Positions 15,638 through 25,135 of a stretch of DNA of 64,000 bases are shown one piece after another. Source of the DNA: JAYFQE01 sp034927345 (lineage in GTDB: Bacteria > Bacillota > Clostridia > Saccharofermentanales > UBA5734); contig JAYFQE010000006.1 in the NCBI GenBank assembly GCA_034927345.1, positions 31,836 to 95,835 of the forward strand. Reading direction: 5' to 3'. How positions within the stretch are numbered: position 1 is the first letter of the stretch; the number at the start of each line of letters is the position of its first letter. Made by a program: the position numbers and the translations under genes. The notes below the pieces were generated by a model, which was not told the DNA's origin, ran no database searches, and saw only the letters and a program-made list of their open reading frames with translations.

Positions 15638-15663
15638 GGAGGGGCCGGTTATCCTGCCCCTCC
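15638..15663 (+). terminator. Hairpin between binding protein and permease genes
   Basis: GGAGGGGC (15638-15645) pairs with GCCCCTCC (15656-15663) around a 10-base loop. No T-run follows, so it is more likely a 3' mRNA-stabilising or processing hairpin that raises binding-protein expression than a full terminator. Confidence 0.45.
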
Positions 15664-15744
15664 CCATCCGTTGCCGGCCTCTGTCAGGGCGGCCCCTGTT
15701 CCGGTTTAAATAGTACCGGATGAACCGTAAAGGAGGGTCTATCG

Positions 15745-17718
15745 ATGAAAATACGGCCGATATGGCTTGTAATAATGATAATTTTAATCCTGGCTATGGC
15801 TGGACTGCTGATTTTTCAGCTCAATATCAATCAGCGCGGCGAATTGCTGGCGCCGGTGGCATCGAGCACCGGACAGCAGAATTACAGCGTCGCTTATGAT
15901 GCCGGCCAGAAAATATTGCTGGTCGGCACCAATCAGAATGAGCTTTTTGCTTTTAACCAGGCGAATGAAAAACTTTGGTCATTCACAACCAAAGGCACTG
16001 TACGCAGTATGCAGATTGATTCGGCCGGCGGGCGCGTTTTCGTCGGTTGTGAAGACCGGAGCTTATATATCCTGAATTTGGCAGATGGTCAGCTGATCAA
16101 CGAGATCAAGACCCAGCGCCGGATCTATAGTATTGATATCAACCAGGATGCTTCATTAGTCTTGATTTCAGCCGGCGTGAACACCCTGAAACATAATATC
16201 CTGATTTATAAGCCGGACGGAACGGAAGTCCTGAACGCTCCGACCGGCATCACCTGCCAGAGCGCCTGCTTCAGCAGCGACGGGCAGAGTTACTTTATAG
16301 CCAGCGACCGTGGTGAAATCACTCATTTCGATCTTACCGGCGCCGAACTGGGCAAGGTCGCCCTGTCGAGTGAATTGACCGGTATGACCGTCGTCAAGAG
16401 TGTCCATAAAATCATAACCACATCCGCTCATAATATTGTCAACGTCCTGAATGAAGATTTATCGGTAGAAGCTGAATGGCGGCTCTACGGCGAAGGCATG
16501 GCTGTAGCTGCGGACAGCAAGATGAATTCCATTGCAGTCGGCAATAAAGAAGGCTGGGTCTATATTCTGGATTCGGCCGGCAAAATGGTTTTGGAGAAGA
16601 AATTAGACTATTCGGTAACCGGTCTCTATTTCTCGGAGAGTACGCTCTATGTGACCGGCCTGGCCGATTTTCTTTATCAGTTGAATCTGGACAATCTGGC
16701 CGGCATGAGCTTTATCAACCAGTTTAAGTCGCTTGCGCCATACCTGTTTGCCGGATTGGGGCTTATGATCTTGATTACTATGATTATGGCTTTCGACAAG
16801 CTCCGTGATCTGACCCGCCGCTTCTTCCGGGCTTTGGTCAAACACCGCACCGCATATCTGATGCTGGTGCCAACCTTCGCTCTCCTGTTGGTTTTCAATT
16901 ATTTCCCGGTTATTATCGCTTTTGTCCGGTCTTTCACCAACTGGTCGATTCAGACCAAGCATGTCAATGAAATTGCGTTTATCGGTTTCGATAACTACAT
17001 TAAGATGTTTACCGAAGGCTATTTTCTGATTGGTCTTAAGAATCTGGGAATCCTCTTCGGCACTTCTATCATAAAACTGCTGACCGTGCCGCTGTTGGTT
17101 GCGGAGATTGTTTTCTTAATGAAGGGGGCGCGCCGCAAATACTGGTTCCGTTTTGCGTTCGTTCTGCCGATGGTGGTCCCGGGGATCGTTTCAACACTGA
17201 TGTGGCAGCGCATCTATGATCCGACGATCGGTTTGCTTAATAACGTGCTGAGAATCGTCACCGGCAACCCCGCGCTGATGATCAGCTGGCTGGGCGACGA
17301 GCGTCTGGCTATCTGGGCAATCGTTTTTATGGGCTTCCCCTTTATCAACGCCTTTGCGTTTCTGGTCTACTACGGCGGTCTGATTGATATTCCGACCGAT
17401 TTATTCGAAGCCGCGGCGGTCGACGGCAGCAGCGGCTGGTGGAATCTGACGCGGATTCATCTGCCCTTGCTGACGCCGCAGATCAAGATGCTGATCATCC
17501 TTAATTTCATCGGTGTCGTTCAGGATTACGGAGCCATTTTCATCCTGACCGGCGGCGGCCCCGGAACGGCAACCTATGTGCCGGGTCTCGAACTCTACTA
17601 TAATGCGACCCGATTTAACCAATATGGTTATGCCTGTGCTTTGGGTGTTACGATGTTTATCTTTATTCTTGCCGGAACCATTCTCAATCTGCGCATGAAA
17701 ACAGAGCATGCCAATTAG
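15745..17718 (+). CDS. Beta-propeller fused to MalF-type ABC permease
   Basis: The 657-residue protein joins two parts. Residues 6-28 form a membrane helix, about 40-325 form WD/PQQ-like repeats (for example LFAFNQANEKLWSF, LYILNLADGQLI, VYILDSAGKMVL), and a second helix spans about 329-350. Then a complete MalF-type permease follows from about 368, with the ATPase-contact EAA loop at about 555-578 (EAAAVDGSSGWWNLTRIHLPLL). With the N-terminus inside, the propeller would lie outside the cell, facing the binding lipoprotein. Ordinary permeases of this family are near 300 residues. The ribosome site AAAGGAGGG fits the ATG at 15745. There is no frameshift or start between the parts, so this is a true fusion. 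Confidence 0.88.
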   Translation: MKIRPIWLVIMIILILAMAGLLIFQLNINQRGELLAPVASSTGQQNYSVAYDAGQKILLVGTNQNELFAFNQANEKLWSFTTKGTVRSMQIDSAGGRVFVGCEDRSLYILNLADGQLINEIKTQRRIYSIDINQDASLVLISAGVNTLKHNILIYKPDGTEVLNAPTGITCQSACFSSDGQSYFIASDRGEITHFDLTGAELGKVALSSELTGMTVVKSVHKIITTSAHNIVNVLNEDLSVEAEWRLYGEGMAVAADSKMNSIAVGNKEGWVYILDSAGKMVLEKKLDYSVTGLYFSESTLYVTGLADFLYQLNLDNLAGMSFINQFKSLAPYLFAGLGLMILITMIMAFDKLRDLTRRFFRALVKHRTAYLMLVPTFALLLVFNYFPVIIAFVRSFTNWSIQTKHVNEIAFIGFDNYIKMFTEGYFLIGLKNLGILFGTSIIKLLTVPLLVAEIVFLMKGARRKYWFRFAFVLPMVVPGIVSTLMWQRIYDPTIGLLNNVLRIVTGNPALMISWLGDERLAIWAIVFMGFPFINAFAFLVYYGGLIDIPTDLFEAAAVDGSSGWWNLTRIHLPLLTPQIKMLIILNFIGVVQDYGAIFILTGGGPGTATYVPGLELYYNATRFNQYGYACALGVTMFIFILAGTILNLRMKTEHAN

Positions 17719-17729
17719 GAGGTGCTTGG

Positions 17730-18575
17730 ATGAAACTCTTGCATTCACGAAAAAAAATGAGCATCATCGGCCAGATCCTGTTAGTTTTGGCAGCGCTGGT
17801 CTTGCTGATCCTGGCTTTTGTGCCGATTATCCTGATGATCATCCTGTCTCTAAAATCCAATGTTCAGATCTACGGCAATTTCTGGACGCTGCCGCACCCG
17901 ATCGAATGGTCCAACTATTCGATGGCAATTAACTTGTTGTTGCCGAATATGATCAATTCCGGCGTCCTGGTTGCCATAGCGACCGCATGCACGGTCATGC
18001 TGTCATCCATGGCCGGATATGTTTTTTCACGGCTGTATTTCCCCGGTAAAAATGTCTTGTATCTGATGATCCTGTCCCTGATGATGATCCCCGGCGTCCT
18101 GACCCTGACGCCGCTTTATCGCCTGATACAGGACCTTAACCTCTTTAACACCTGGTGGGCATTATTCCTGCCCTGGATATCCGGCGGTCAGGTTTTCGGC
18201 ATCATGCTCTGCCGGACCTTTATTGAAAGCCAGCCGGCGGCCTTATTCGAATCAGCGCGCATCGACGGCGCCACAGAGTTCAAGGCCTATCTGCATATTG
18301 CCCTGCCGCTGGCCAAACCGATACTGGCTACCTTAACAATCATGCAATTGATCGGTTTCTATAATGACTTTATCTGGCCTCTGATGGTTATCGACTCCAA
18401 TGCCAAACAGATGATCACCGTGGCAATCCGGACTTTCCAGGCATCCACCGGTTCGATCAATATGGGCGCCATGATTGCCGGTTATGTCTTTACAACCATT
18501 CCGCTGTTGATTTTGTTCCTGTTTGGGTCCCGACTCTATATTGAAGGTATTACATCCGGCGCGGTTAAAACCTGA
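17730..18575 (+). CDS. MalG-type ABC sugar permease
   Basis: This 281-residue inner-membrane permease has six predicted helices and the EAA-type loop ESARIDGATEFKAYLHIALPL near residue 170. It pairs with the fusion permease 11 bp upstream; the ribosome site is AGGAGGTG. It lacks an ATPase partner in the locus, so a shared MsmX/UgpC-type ATPase elsewhere is inferred. Confidence 0.93.
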   Translation: MKLLHSRKKMSIIGQILLVLAALVLLILAFVPIILMIILSLKSNVQIYGNFWTLPHPIEWSNYSMAINLLLPNMINSGVLVAIATACTVMLSSMAGYVFSRLYFPGKNVLYLMILSLMMIPGVLTLTPLYRLIQDLNLFNTWWALFLPWISGGQVFGIMLCRTFIESQPAALFESARIDGATEFKAYLHIALPLAKPILATLTIMQLIGFYNDFIWPLMVIDSNAKQMITVAIRTFQASTGSINMGAMIAGYVFTTIPLLILFLFGSRLYIEGITSGAVKT

Positions 18576-18587
18576 TTGCCGGTCTCG

Positions 18588-18619
18588 CCGGCTCCGTTCC
18601 CCGAGAACGGAGCCGGTTT
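18588..18619 (+). terminator. Terminator-like hairpin after the transporter genes
   Basis: CCGGCTCCGTT (18588-18598) pairs perfectly with AACGGAGCCGG (18606-18616), followed by TTT. The T-run is short and the next gene's ribosome site is only 4 bases on, so partial termination that lowers hydrolase expression is likely. Confidence 0.6.
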
Positions 18620-18637
18620 GCGAAGGAGCCTGATTTT

Positions 18638-20236
18638 ATGGAAAAACAGATGCTGCGCGTCGAACAAATTCACGCTTTAAGGGACAATCTGATCTTTCAG
18701 CTGAACGGTCCGGTCTCGCCGGACGAATGTCTGATCCGCGAATGTCTGCCGCTGGCCGGACCGCTGCCGGGGCCGGAACTCTCGCTGAGCCGGCCGGTTC
18801 CGGAACCGGCGGGCGGCGGGCGGGAGAACGGCTGCCGGATAGCCCTGCCTCGCCGTGAAGGCGAACGGGACCGGCTGTGCAGCAGGTTTGAGATTTGGCG
18901 GCAGGGGAAGAAACTGCCGGGCGTCTCATTTGTCAGCGAAATAGAACCGGCGGAATGGGACTATCCTTATCCGCAAGGACGGACCAAGAAAGGTCTGCAG
19001 GTCCGATTTGTGGATGATGCCATCAAGCTTGGGGTGCAGCATGCGGCGTTGAATCTCAATTTGGGTAATGTCATGGCCGCGGCCGCCGGACCGGATACTG
19101 TGCCGTTCAGCTGGCAAGGCCGCGTTTTCCATATCCGCGAAGCCGCTTATACGGCGTTTGATCACCAGGTTAAATCATTGTCGGACGCCGGAATCGTGGT
19201 GAATCTGATTTTGCTGAATAGCCCGCATTGGGGCGGGGAGCTTCTTGATCCGCTGCTGGGAGAGCTGATCCTGCATCCTTGTTATGACCGGGAAGGGCTG
19301 ATCAGCGCTTTCAATATGCAGACGGCCGACGGATATGCCTATTATCAGGCGTTCGTCGCCTACACGGCTGCGCGCTATATGCGGCCGGATCAACGCTATG
19401 GCCGCGCCTGCGGCCTGATCATCGGCAACGAAGTCAACAGCGGCTGGGTGTGGGGGAATGCCGGCGAATGCAGCGATGCGGCTTATGTCCGCGAATACTG
19501 CGCGGCACTGCGGACCGCCTGGCTGACCGCCCGCAGTTTTTACAGCCAGGCCAGAGTTTATGTATCCCTCGACCATTACTGGAATACAACTTTTCAACCG
19601 GCCTATCCGCTGCGTTTGTACCGCGGACGCCGCATCCTTGAATTACTGCGGGATCTGGGCGATCAAGACGGCGATTTTGGCTGGTGTGTCGCTTATCATC
19701 CTTATTGTGAGGATTTTAACCATCCTGATTTCTGGAACGACCGGACTGCCGCGTTTAATTTCAGCACGCCGCGGATTACCTTTAAAAATCTGGAAATCCT
19801 GCCGGCTTTCCTGGAACAACCGGCTTTCCGGTATAAGGACCGGATCAGGCCGATTATCTTCTCTGAACAAGGATTTCATTCGGACGAGACCGATCGCAGT
19901 GAAATGATCGGCGCAGCCGCGTATTGTCTGGCTTATTGGAAGATTGACCATCAACCGACCATCGAGTCCTTTATTTTACATGCCCATATCGACAATGCCC
20001 ATGAATTCGGTCTTAATCTGGGCCTGCTGCGCCGGGATAAAGCCAGCGGCGATGAGAATCTGCCGGCCGGACCCAAACCGATTTACGAAGCTTTCCGTGT
20101 GATTGACGGCCCTGACGCCGATTCTTGGTATCAGCGTGCCCGCGAGATTGTCGGCGCCGAACTCTGGGATGAAATGATTCATCCTGTTTTGGATGCCAAA
20201 GATGAGAAACAGCCCGGCGATCTGGATCTTTCCTGA
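18638..20236 (+). CDS. DUF5722-like putative glycoside hydrolase
   Basis: The 532-residue protein resembles DUF5722, a TIM-barrel family related to clan-A glycosidases. GNEVNSGW with Glu265 and IIFSEQGFHS with Glu410 are spaced like the acid/base and nucleophile of that clan. The N-terminal 100 residues are Pro/Gly-rich and beta-type. No signal peptide is seen, so action is probably intracellular on imported oligosaccharides. The ATG follows AAGGAG at a 9-base distance. The substrate is unknown; DUF5722 membership is by motif memory, not by search. Confidence 0.7.
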   Translation: MEKQMLRVEQIHALRDNLIFQLNGPVSPDECLIRECLPLAGPLPGPELSLSRPVPEPAGGGRENGCRIALPRREGERDRLCSRFEIWRQGKKLPGVSFVSEIEPAEWDYPYPQGRTKKGLQVRFVDDAIKLGVQHAALNLNLGNVMAAAAGPDTVPFSWQGRVFHIREAAYTAFDHQVKSLSDAGIVVNLILLNSPHWGGELLDPLLGELILHPCYDREGLISAFNMQTADGYAYYQAFVAYTAARYMRPDQRYGRACGLIIGNEVNSGWVWGNAGECSDAAYVREYCAALRTAWLTARSFYSQARVYVSLDHYWNTTFQPAYPLRLYRGRRILELLRDLGDQDGDFGWCVAYHPYCEDFNHPDFWNDRTAAFNFSTPRITFKNLEILPAFLEQPAFRYKDRIRPIIFSEQGFHSDETDRSEMIGAAAYCLAYWKIDHQPTIESFILHAHIDNAHEFGLNLGLLRRDKASGDENLPAGPKPIYEAFRVIDGPDADSWYQRAREIVGAELWDEMIHPVLDAKDEKQPGDLDLS

Positions 20237-20283
20237 ACAAACCTGAATTCATGCATACGTTCCTGGGAACGAGGAGGTGCAAA

Positions 20284-23202
20284 ATGATCAACTGGCAAAA
20301 AAAAGGGGTGCTGAACTTTTTCGACCGGCATGCATCCTTGATTATCACGGACGAAAAGCAACTGGAAAGGATTATAGCCGATCCGCGCCAGCCATTTAAT
20401 GTTGACGATAGTAAGGGATTCTCCCTGGAAACCCGGCGGCTGTATCCGGAGCCGCTGACGGTTTATGACATCTGCCGTCAGGGCGCCGAACAGGGCGCCG
20501 AACGATTGGAAGTTTCTTATGATTTCTTTTTTGGCGGCAGCAAACGCACGCTTTATCCGGATAGCCCAATGACCCTTCAGGCCTTCAAGATTATCCATGA
20601 TATCGCCCGCTCTTTTGGCCTGGGCTTTTCAGCCAGCATCCTGTCGCCGCTGGATCTGGGCCCGGGTTATGCAAAGCTCAATGAAGAAGCCGGGCAGAGC
20701 TGCCAGTACCAGGAAGGCTTTCTCGATCCGGCGGACGGCCGTTACAAGGTACCGATGACCTGGCAGACACAATGGACGAATAACAAAGGTCCCATCCATC
20801 TGGAACCGGTGCGGACGATCGTTTACGCGTTCCATGAAGAACGATTGGGCGACTCGCGGTATTTCTATGTTGATCCGGATCAGATCGAAGACATATCGGC
20901 CACGGCGTCTCTGACCCTTGAACCTGATTCTGTGACGGTCACGCCAAACGGATATGGGTCGGGAAAAATGACGGTCTCCGGCTGCCTGCCTGCGCCGCAA
21001 AACGTCAAACGGCACGATCGCGTTCTGGCGGTGGTGGTTTACCGGACGCCGGAAATTGATTACTTCAGTCCGCGGGCTCTTCCTTATATTAAGTCGGTGA
21101 TTGATCAGCACAAAGCTGCCGGCATCAGTTATCAAGGTTTCTATTCGGATGAAATGCACATCCAGTTTGACTGGGACCTGGAAGCTCATTTTGGCCTGAC
21201 CGAAATTAACGCCCGCTATCTGACCGACAGCCTGGCCGCTGAATATGCCCGGCGATATGGCGGGCAGTATCGGGATCTGTACCGCTACCTGGTTTATTTT
21301 TCTTATCATCAGCACGGCTTTCTGCCCGGAACCGCCGGCTGTGAAGCTGCTCAGCATGTTTTTGGCAGAACAGACGCCGAAATCCATGCGACTATTCAGA
21401 TGCGCAGCCGGTATTTTGAAATGCTGCAGCGTCAGGTTGTTGATCTGGCCCTGGCCGGCAAGCGCTATGCAGCCGAATTGTTTGGCAATGCCATCATGAC
21501 GCGTGCTCATGCGACCTGGCAGGAATCGCCGACCTGCGACCGTTTTTATGAATCAAGCCTTTTCCAAAAAGCGGACGAAACAGCGCGTTCCCGATATGAA
21601 TATACGCCGGAATATGTCTGGTCATCGTCGATCCGGGAGAACATTGCCGCTTGTTATGATTATTTTAAATGGAATGAATTTCTGACCGGCGGCGGATCAG
21701 ATCATCCGGAAGGGGGTTTCATCGACCGGAATTATTATGCCCAGGCGCTTGCCGCCTCGTTCGGCATACTGAACGATGTTCCGGCTGCCTATTGCGCATC
21801 CTGGGGCAGTCCGCAGGCGGTGCACCGCCGTCAGGACGCAGTCCGGGCCGCTTTTGGCAATCTGGAGTGGTCGGCCTATTTATCCGATAATTTGGTTCAG
21901 GGCCTGCAGGCGCGGAGCAGCGATGTCCTGGCCTTATATCCGCTGGATCTGAATGCCTTTGAAGAACGATTCGGCAGCTGGATGATCCAATATGGCTACT
22001 GCGATTACATCACGGAAGAAAAATTGCTGCAGGAAGCGGATCTGGACGACCAGAACCGTCTGATCATCCGCGGCCGGCCTTATCGGGTTTTATTAATGCT
22101 GTTTCAACCCTTTCTTCAGGATAAGACGCTGGCTTTGCTGGAACATTGGGTGTCGCTCGGCGGCCGGGTTATCTGGATCGCCGCTCCCTTAGCCGCGGGA
22201 CCGGCACCGGAATCATTATATCAACGCTGGCTGGAGCTATTTGGCCTCCTGGAGACGGCCCCGGCCTGGAAAGGCCTTGCGGCCGGCGGTCAGGAAATAT
22301 CTTTCAGCGGTTTCCTGGCGGATATTCCGTCAATGACGGTCCTGAGCGATCTGCTGCCCGATCTTGTTTATCCGGTTCAGCCGGATTGTTCGTCTCAGGT
22401 TTGCGCCTGGCTGGGAAACCGCCCGATCGGTGTCAGCCGCAGAAACGCAGCCGGCGGCCAAACGCTGTACCTGGGGTTTCGTCCCCGGGATGACCAGTCT
22501 TGTTCGACAGGGCAGGACGTCGATACGCTCTTCCGGATTCTGAAGGCTGCCGGCGGTTATAATCCGGCCGGCGCTGAAATACTCTCCCGGCCGGCGTCTT
22601 CTCCCTGGCTGATTCAGGCTTTCCCCAATGGCGCCGTATCCATTGCCTGCCATTACCGGACTCTGGCTGAAAACTGGCCGGGCTCGTTTTTCCGTGACGC
22701 GGCTCAGGACGAACAGCTTCTGGCCGGCCGCGAATTGCCCCCCGAGAATCTGCAGCTGAAGCAGGAACGGATTCTCGGTCACACGCTCGATTATGAAGGA
22801 GTAGGCGTGATGACTTATCTGATTTCTGCCGACGGCGGCTTATGCGGATTTTCCGGCAGTAAAACGGTTGGCCTGACCGTTGACCAGAACACCTGGCGTT
22901 TTTGTGATCAGCCGGCCACGATTGCCTTTGGCTGTGTCCCTCAGTCCGTATTACCTGATCCTGATCAGCCGATCTGGCTGGTGTACTGCGATCAGGCGGT
23001 TGAGGTCCGCCTGCCGGCCCCGGCTGAGGGCTGTTGGCAATCTGTCTATACGGCGGACCTTCCATTTATGCGCCGGGCTGCCGGTGAACCGGCTGGCTCT
23101 GCGGTACCGGTAAAGCCGCAGCCAGATCCCGATCATGAAAATGCCTTGATCTGGCAGCTGACTTTCCCTGCCGGCGGCTGGCTGACTCTGAGCCGCGGAT
23201 AG
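20284..23202 (+). CDS. Large uncharacterised hydrolase-like protein
   Basis: I do not recognise a named family for this 972-residue protein. Its layout resembles the GH106-like protein at 8986: an N-terminal barrel-like region with GFYSDEMHIQFDW near residue 285 as a possible active-site loop, a middle Rossmann-like region (DVLALYPLDLNAF, then PYRVLLMLFQPFL and LGGRVIWIAAPL) like that of GH42 enzymes, and a beta-rich C-terminus. The ATG at 20284 follows GAGGAGGTG; an in-frame ATG at 20251 lies before it. No secretion signal is seen. Context says it helps degrade the imported glycan. Confidence 0.65.
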   Translation: MINWQKKGVLNFFDRHASLIITDEKQLERIIADPRQPFNVDDSKGFSLETRRLYPEPLTVYDICRQGAEQGAERLEVSYDFFFGGSKRTLYPDSPMTLQAFKIIHDIARSFGLGFSASILSPLDLGPGYAKLNEEAGQSCQYQEGFLDPADGRYKVPMTWQTQWTNNKGPIHLEPVRTIVYAFHEERLGDSRYFYVDPDQIEDISATASLTLEPDSVTVTPNGYGSGKMTVSGCLPAPQNVKRHDRVLAVVVYRTPEIDYFSPRALPYIKSVIDQHKAAGISYQGFYSDEMHIQFDWDLEAHFGLTEINARYLTDSLAAEYARRYGGQYRDLYRYLVYFSYHQHGFLPGTAGCEAAQHVFGRTDAEIHATIQMRSRYFEMLQRQVVDLALAGKRYAAELFGNAIMTRAHATWQESPTCDRFYESSLFQKADETARSRYEYTPEYVWSSSIRENIAACYDYFKWNEFLTGGGSDHPEGGFIDRNYYAQALAASFGILNDVPAAYCASWGSPQAVHRRQDAVRAAFGNLEWSAYLSDNLVQGLQARSSDVLALYPLDLNAFEERFGSWMIQYGYCDYITEEKLLQEADLDDQNRLIIRGRPYRVLLMLFQPFLQDKTLALLEHWVSLGGRVIWIAAPLAAGPAPESLYQRWLELFGLLETAPAWKGLAAGGQEISFSGFLADIPSMTVLSDLLPDLVYPVQPDCSSQVCAWLGNRPIGVSRRNAAGGQTLYLGFRPRDDQSCSTGQDVDTLFRILKAAGGYNPAGAEILSRPASSPWLIQAFPNGAVSIACHYRTLAENWPGSFFRDAAQDEQLLAGRELPPENLQLKQERILGHTLDYEGVGVMTYLISADGGLCGFSGSKTVGLTVDQNTWRFCDQPATIAFGCVPQSVLPDPDQPIWLVYCDQAVEVRLPAPAEGCWQSVYTADLPFMRRAAGEPAGSAVPVKPQPDPDHENALIWQLTFPAGGWLTLSRG

Positions 23203-23217
23203 AAGGAGGACAAACCG

Positions 23218-24957
23218 ATGAAAGAGCCTGCAAAAGCGCAGCCCCGGCAAGAAACAGCCGACTGCGATATCCGGTACAATTTCGGCCCCCTGGAAGCACA
23301 GGATGATCTGGGCCGCAAACTGCCGCTGCGAACCCGTGCCGGCAGCCGCCGGCATAACCGCTGGGTTGGAATGTTCTACTTCCTATGCAACCCGGCGAAG
23401 CTGGTTGAGGACAAGCCGGTTTACGATGTTTCAAAAATTCTTGCCGCCGATCCGGATGCGGGGAAGAAACCGGATTCGCCGCTGTGGGGACCTCCCGGAT
23501 CCAGCCATTTCTGGGGAGAACCCCTGTTTGGCTATTATGCGCATGATGATGAATGGGTGATTCGCCGTCACATGATCATGCTGATTCTCGCTGAAATTGA
23601 TTTTCTTGTTTTTGATACGACCAATTACGCCAGCTACCCGGAAACCGTAGAGGTGATCCTGAAAGTCCTGGAAGAGTACCGTCAGGACGGCTGGCCGGTG
23701 CCGAAGATTGTTTATTATACCAATTCGGAATCCGGCCGGCGTATTCAGGAAATCTATGATTTTCTTTATCGTCCCGGGCGATATCCGCAGCTCTGGTTCT
23801 ATTGGGATGACAAACCGCTGATTATCGGCGATCCGGACCAATGCAGCCCGGAAACCAGAGAATTCTTTACATTCCGATTGAATCAGTGGCCAACGGAGCC
23901 GAATAAACCCGGCGGTTTTCCTTGGATAGCCTTTGAACGGCCGCAGCCGGTTTTTTACAGGGATAATGGCCAGCCGGAAGTGGTCAGCGTTTCTATTGCC
24001 CAACACCCGCAGATTCTGTTTGGCGATTCGGCGTTATATGGCGAACCGGCCAATCGTGGCCGAAGTTTCCATGAAGGCAGGAATGATCTGACCCGTGACG
24101 CCGGATTATGGGGTTACAATTTTGCCGAGCAATGGGAAAGAGCCCTTTCTGTCGATCCGGAGATCGTTTTTATCACCGGCTGGAACGAATGGACGTTCGG
24201 ACGAGTCAATGGAGTTCCGGAACGGCCGATCGCTTTCATCGACGCGGCGTCGCGGGAGTTCAGCCGCGATATCGAACCGATGCGGGGCGGCCATTTCGAT
24301 TTATATTATCTCCAGATGATCCGGTATATCCGCGAATACAAGGGAACGGCAGACCGGCCGGAAACCAGCGGCCCGAAGACGATCGATCTCGACGGCGGGA
24401 CAGAGCAATGGGCGGATGTTCAGCCGACTTACCGCGGATTTCCCGGCACCAGCCTGCCGCGTAATCATCCTGGTTTTGGCAGCCGGCTTTATCAGAATTT
24501 TTATCAAAGCAATGAATTGCGTGTGATGAAAGTCGCACAGGATGATCAAAACATCTTCTTTTATGCCGAATGCAGCCAGGATATCGAACCGTACAGTTTT
24601 ACCCCCTGGATGTGGCTGCTGATCGGGATTGTCGGCCGTGATGACGATTGCTGGCTGGGTTATCATTATTTAATCAACAATATTGTCCTCAATCAGACTG
24701 AAACCTTTTTACAACGCTGCCTGGGCGGCTTCCGCTGGTCCGTCACGACCCGGCTGGCCTATCGGCTGAGTGGCAAAACCATGCAGATCGCCATCCCCCA
24801 AAAGGCGCTGGGCCTGCCGGAAGGACAACAGCCGCTGACTTTGCGGTTTAAATGGGCGGATCATGTTTCTGAAGACCGGGTTGCCGATATCTTTTACTGT
24901 TCCGGTTCGGTTTCGCCATACGGCCGATTGAATTTTCTTTATCAGGTTGGGCCTTGA
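23218..24957 (+). CDS. GH71/GH99/WbsX-like hydrolase with C-terminal sugar-binding-type domain
   Basis: The 579-residue protein has GYYAHDDEWVIRRHMIMLILAE followed by IDFLVFDTTN and a late ITGWNEWTFG motif, the pattern of the GH71/GH99/WbsX-like barrels. Residues from about 400 form a beta-rich module (DDQNIFFYAECSQDI, WMWLLIG) like a CBM9/DOMON-type carbohydrate-binding domain. The start has the site AGAAGGAGG. It follows the previous gene by 15 bp and ends at a strong terminator, so it is the last gene of the locus. No signal peptide is present. Confidence 0.7.
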   Translation: MKEPAKAQPRQETADCDIRYNFGPLEAQDDLGRKLPLRTRAGSRRHNRWVGMFYFLCNPAKLVEDKPVYDVSKILAADPDAGKKPDSPLWGPPGSSHFWGEPLFGYYAHDDEWVIRRHMIMLILAEIDFLVFDTTNYASYPETVEVILKVLEEYRQDGWPVPKIVYYTNSESGRRIQEIYDFLYRPGRYPQLWFYWDDKPLIIGDPDQCSPETREFFTFRLNQWPTEPNKPGGFPWIAFERPQPVFYRDNGQPEVVSVSIAQHPQILFGDSALYGEPANRGRSFHEGRNDLTRDAGLWGYNFAEQWERALSVDPEIVFITGWNEWTFGRVNGVPERPIAFIDAASREFSRDIEPMRGGHFDLYYLQMIRYIREYKGTADRPETSGPKTIDLDGGTEQWADVQPTYRGFPGTSLPRNHPGFGSRLYQNFYQSNELRVMKVAQDDQNIFFYAECSQDIEPYSFTPWMWLLIGIVGRDDDCWLGYHYLINNIVLNQTETFLQRCLGGFRWSVTTRLAYRLSGKTMQIAIPQKALGLPEGQQPLTLRFKWADHVSEDRVADIFYCSGSVSPYGRLNFLYQVGP

Positions 24958-24974
24958 CACGAACTGCAAAAGAG

Positions 24975-25000
24975 ACCCCCGGCAGCCGGCCGGGGGTTTT
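24975..25000 (+). terminator. Intrinsic terminator of the glycan operon
   Basis: CCCCCGGC (24976-24983) pairs with GCCGGGGG (24989-24996) over a 5-base loop and is followed by TTTT. It separates the glycan locus from galE. Confidence 0.8.
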
Positions 25001-25135
25001 CCATATACGGCCCGGGCTGATCTGACAACATTATTCCAGATACGATCAACAGATGATTCTTTTCAAAACGGGCGGGCCATGATATGTTTATTCAAACAGA
25101 CAGACGGACGGTCAATGGAAGCGAGGAATGTTTGA

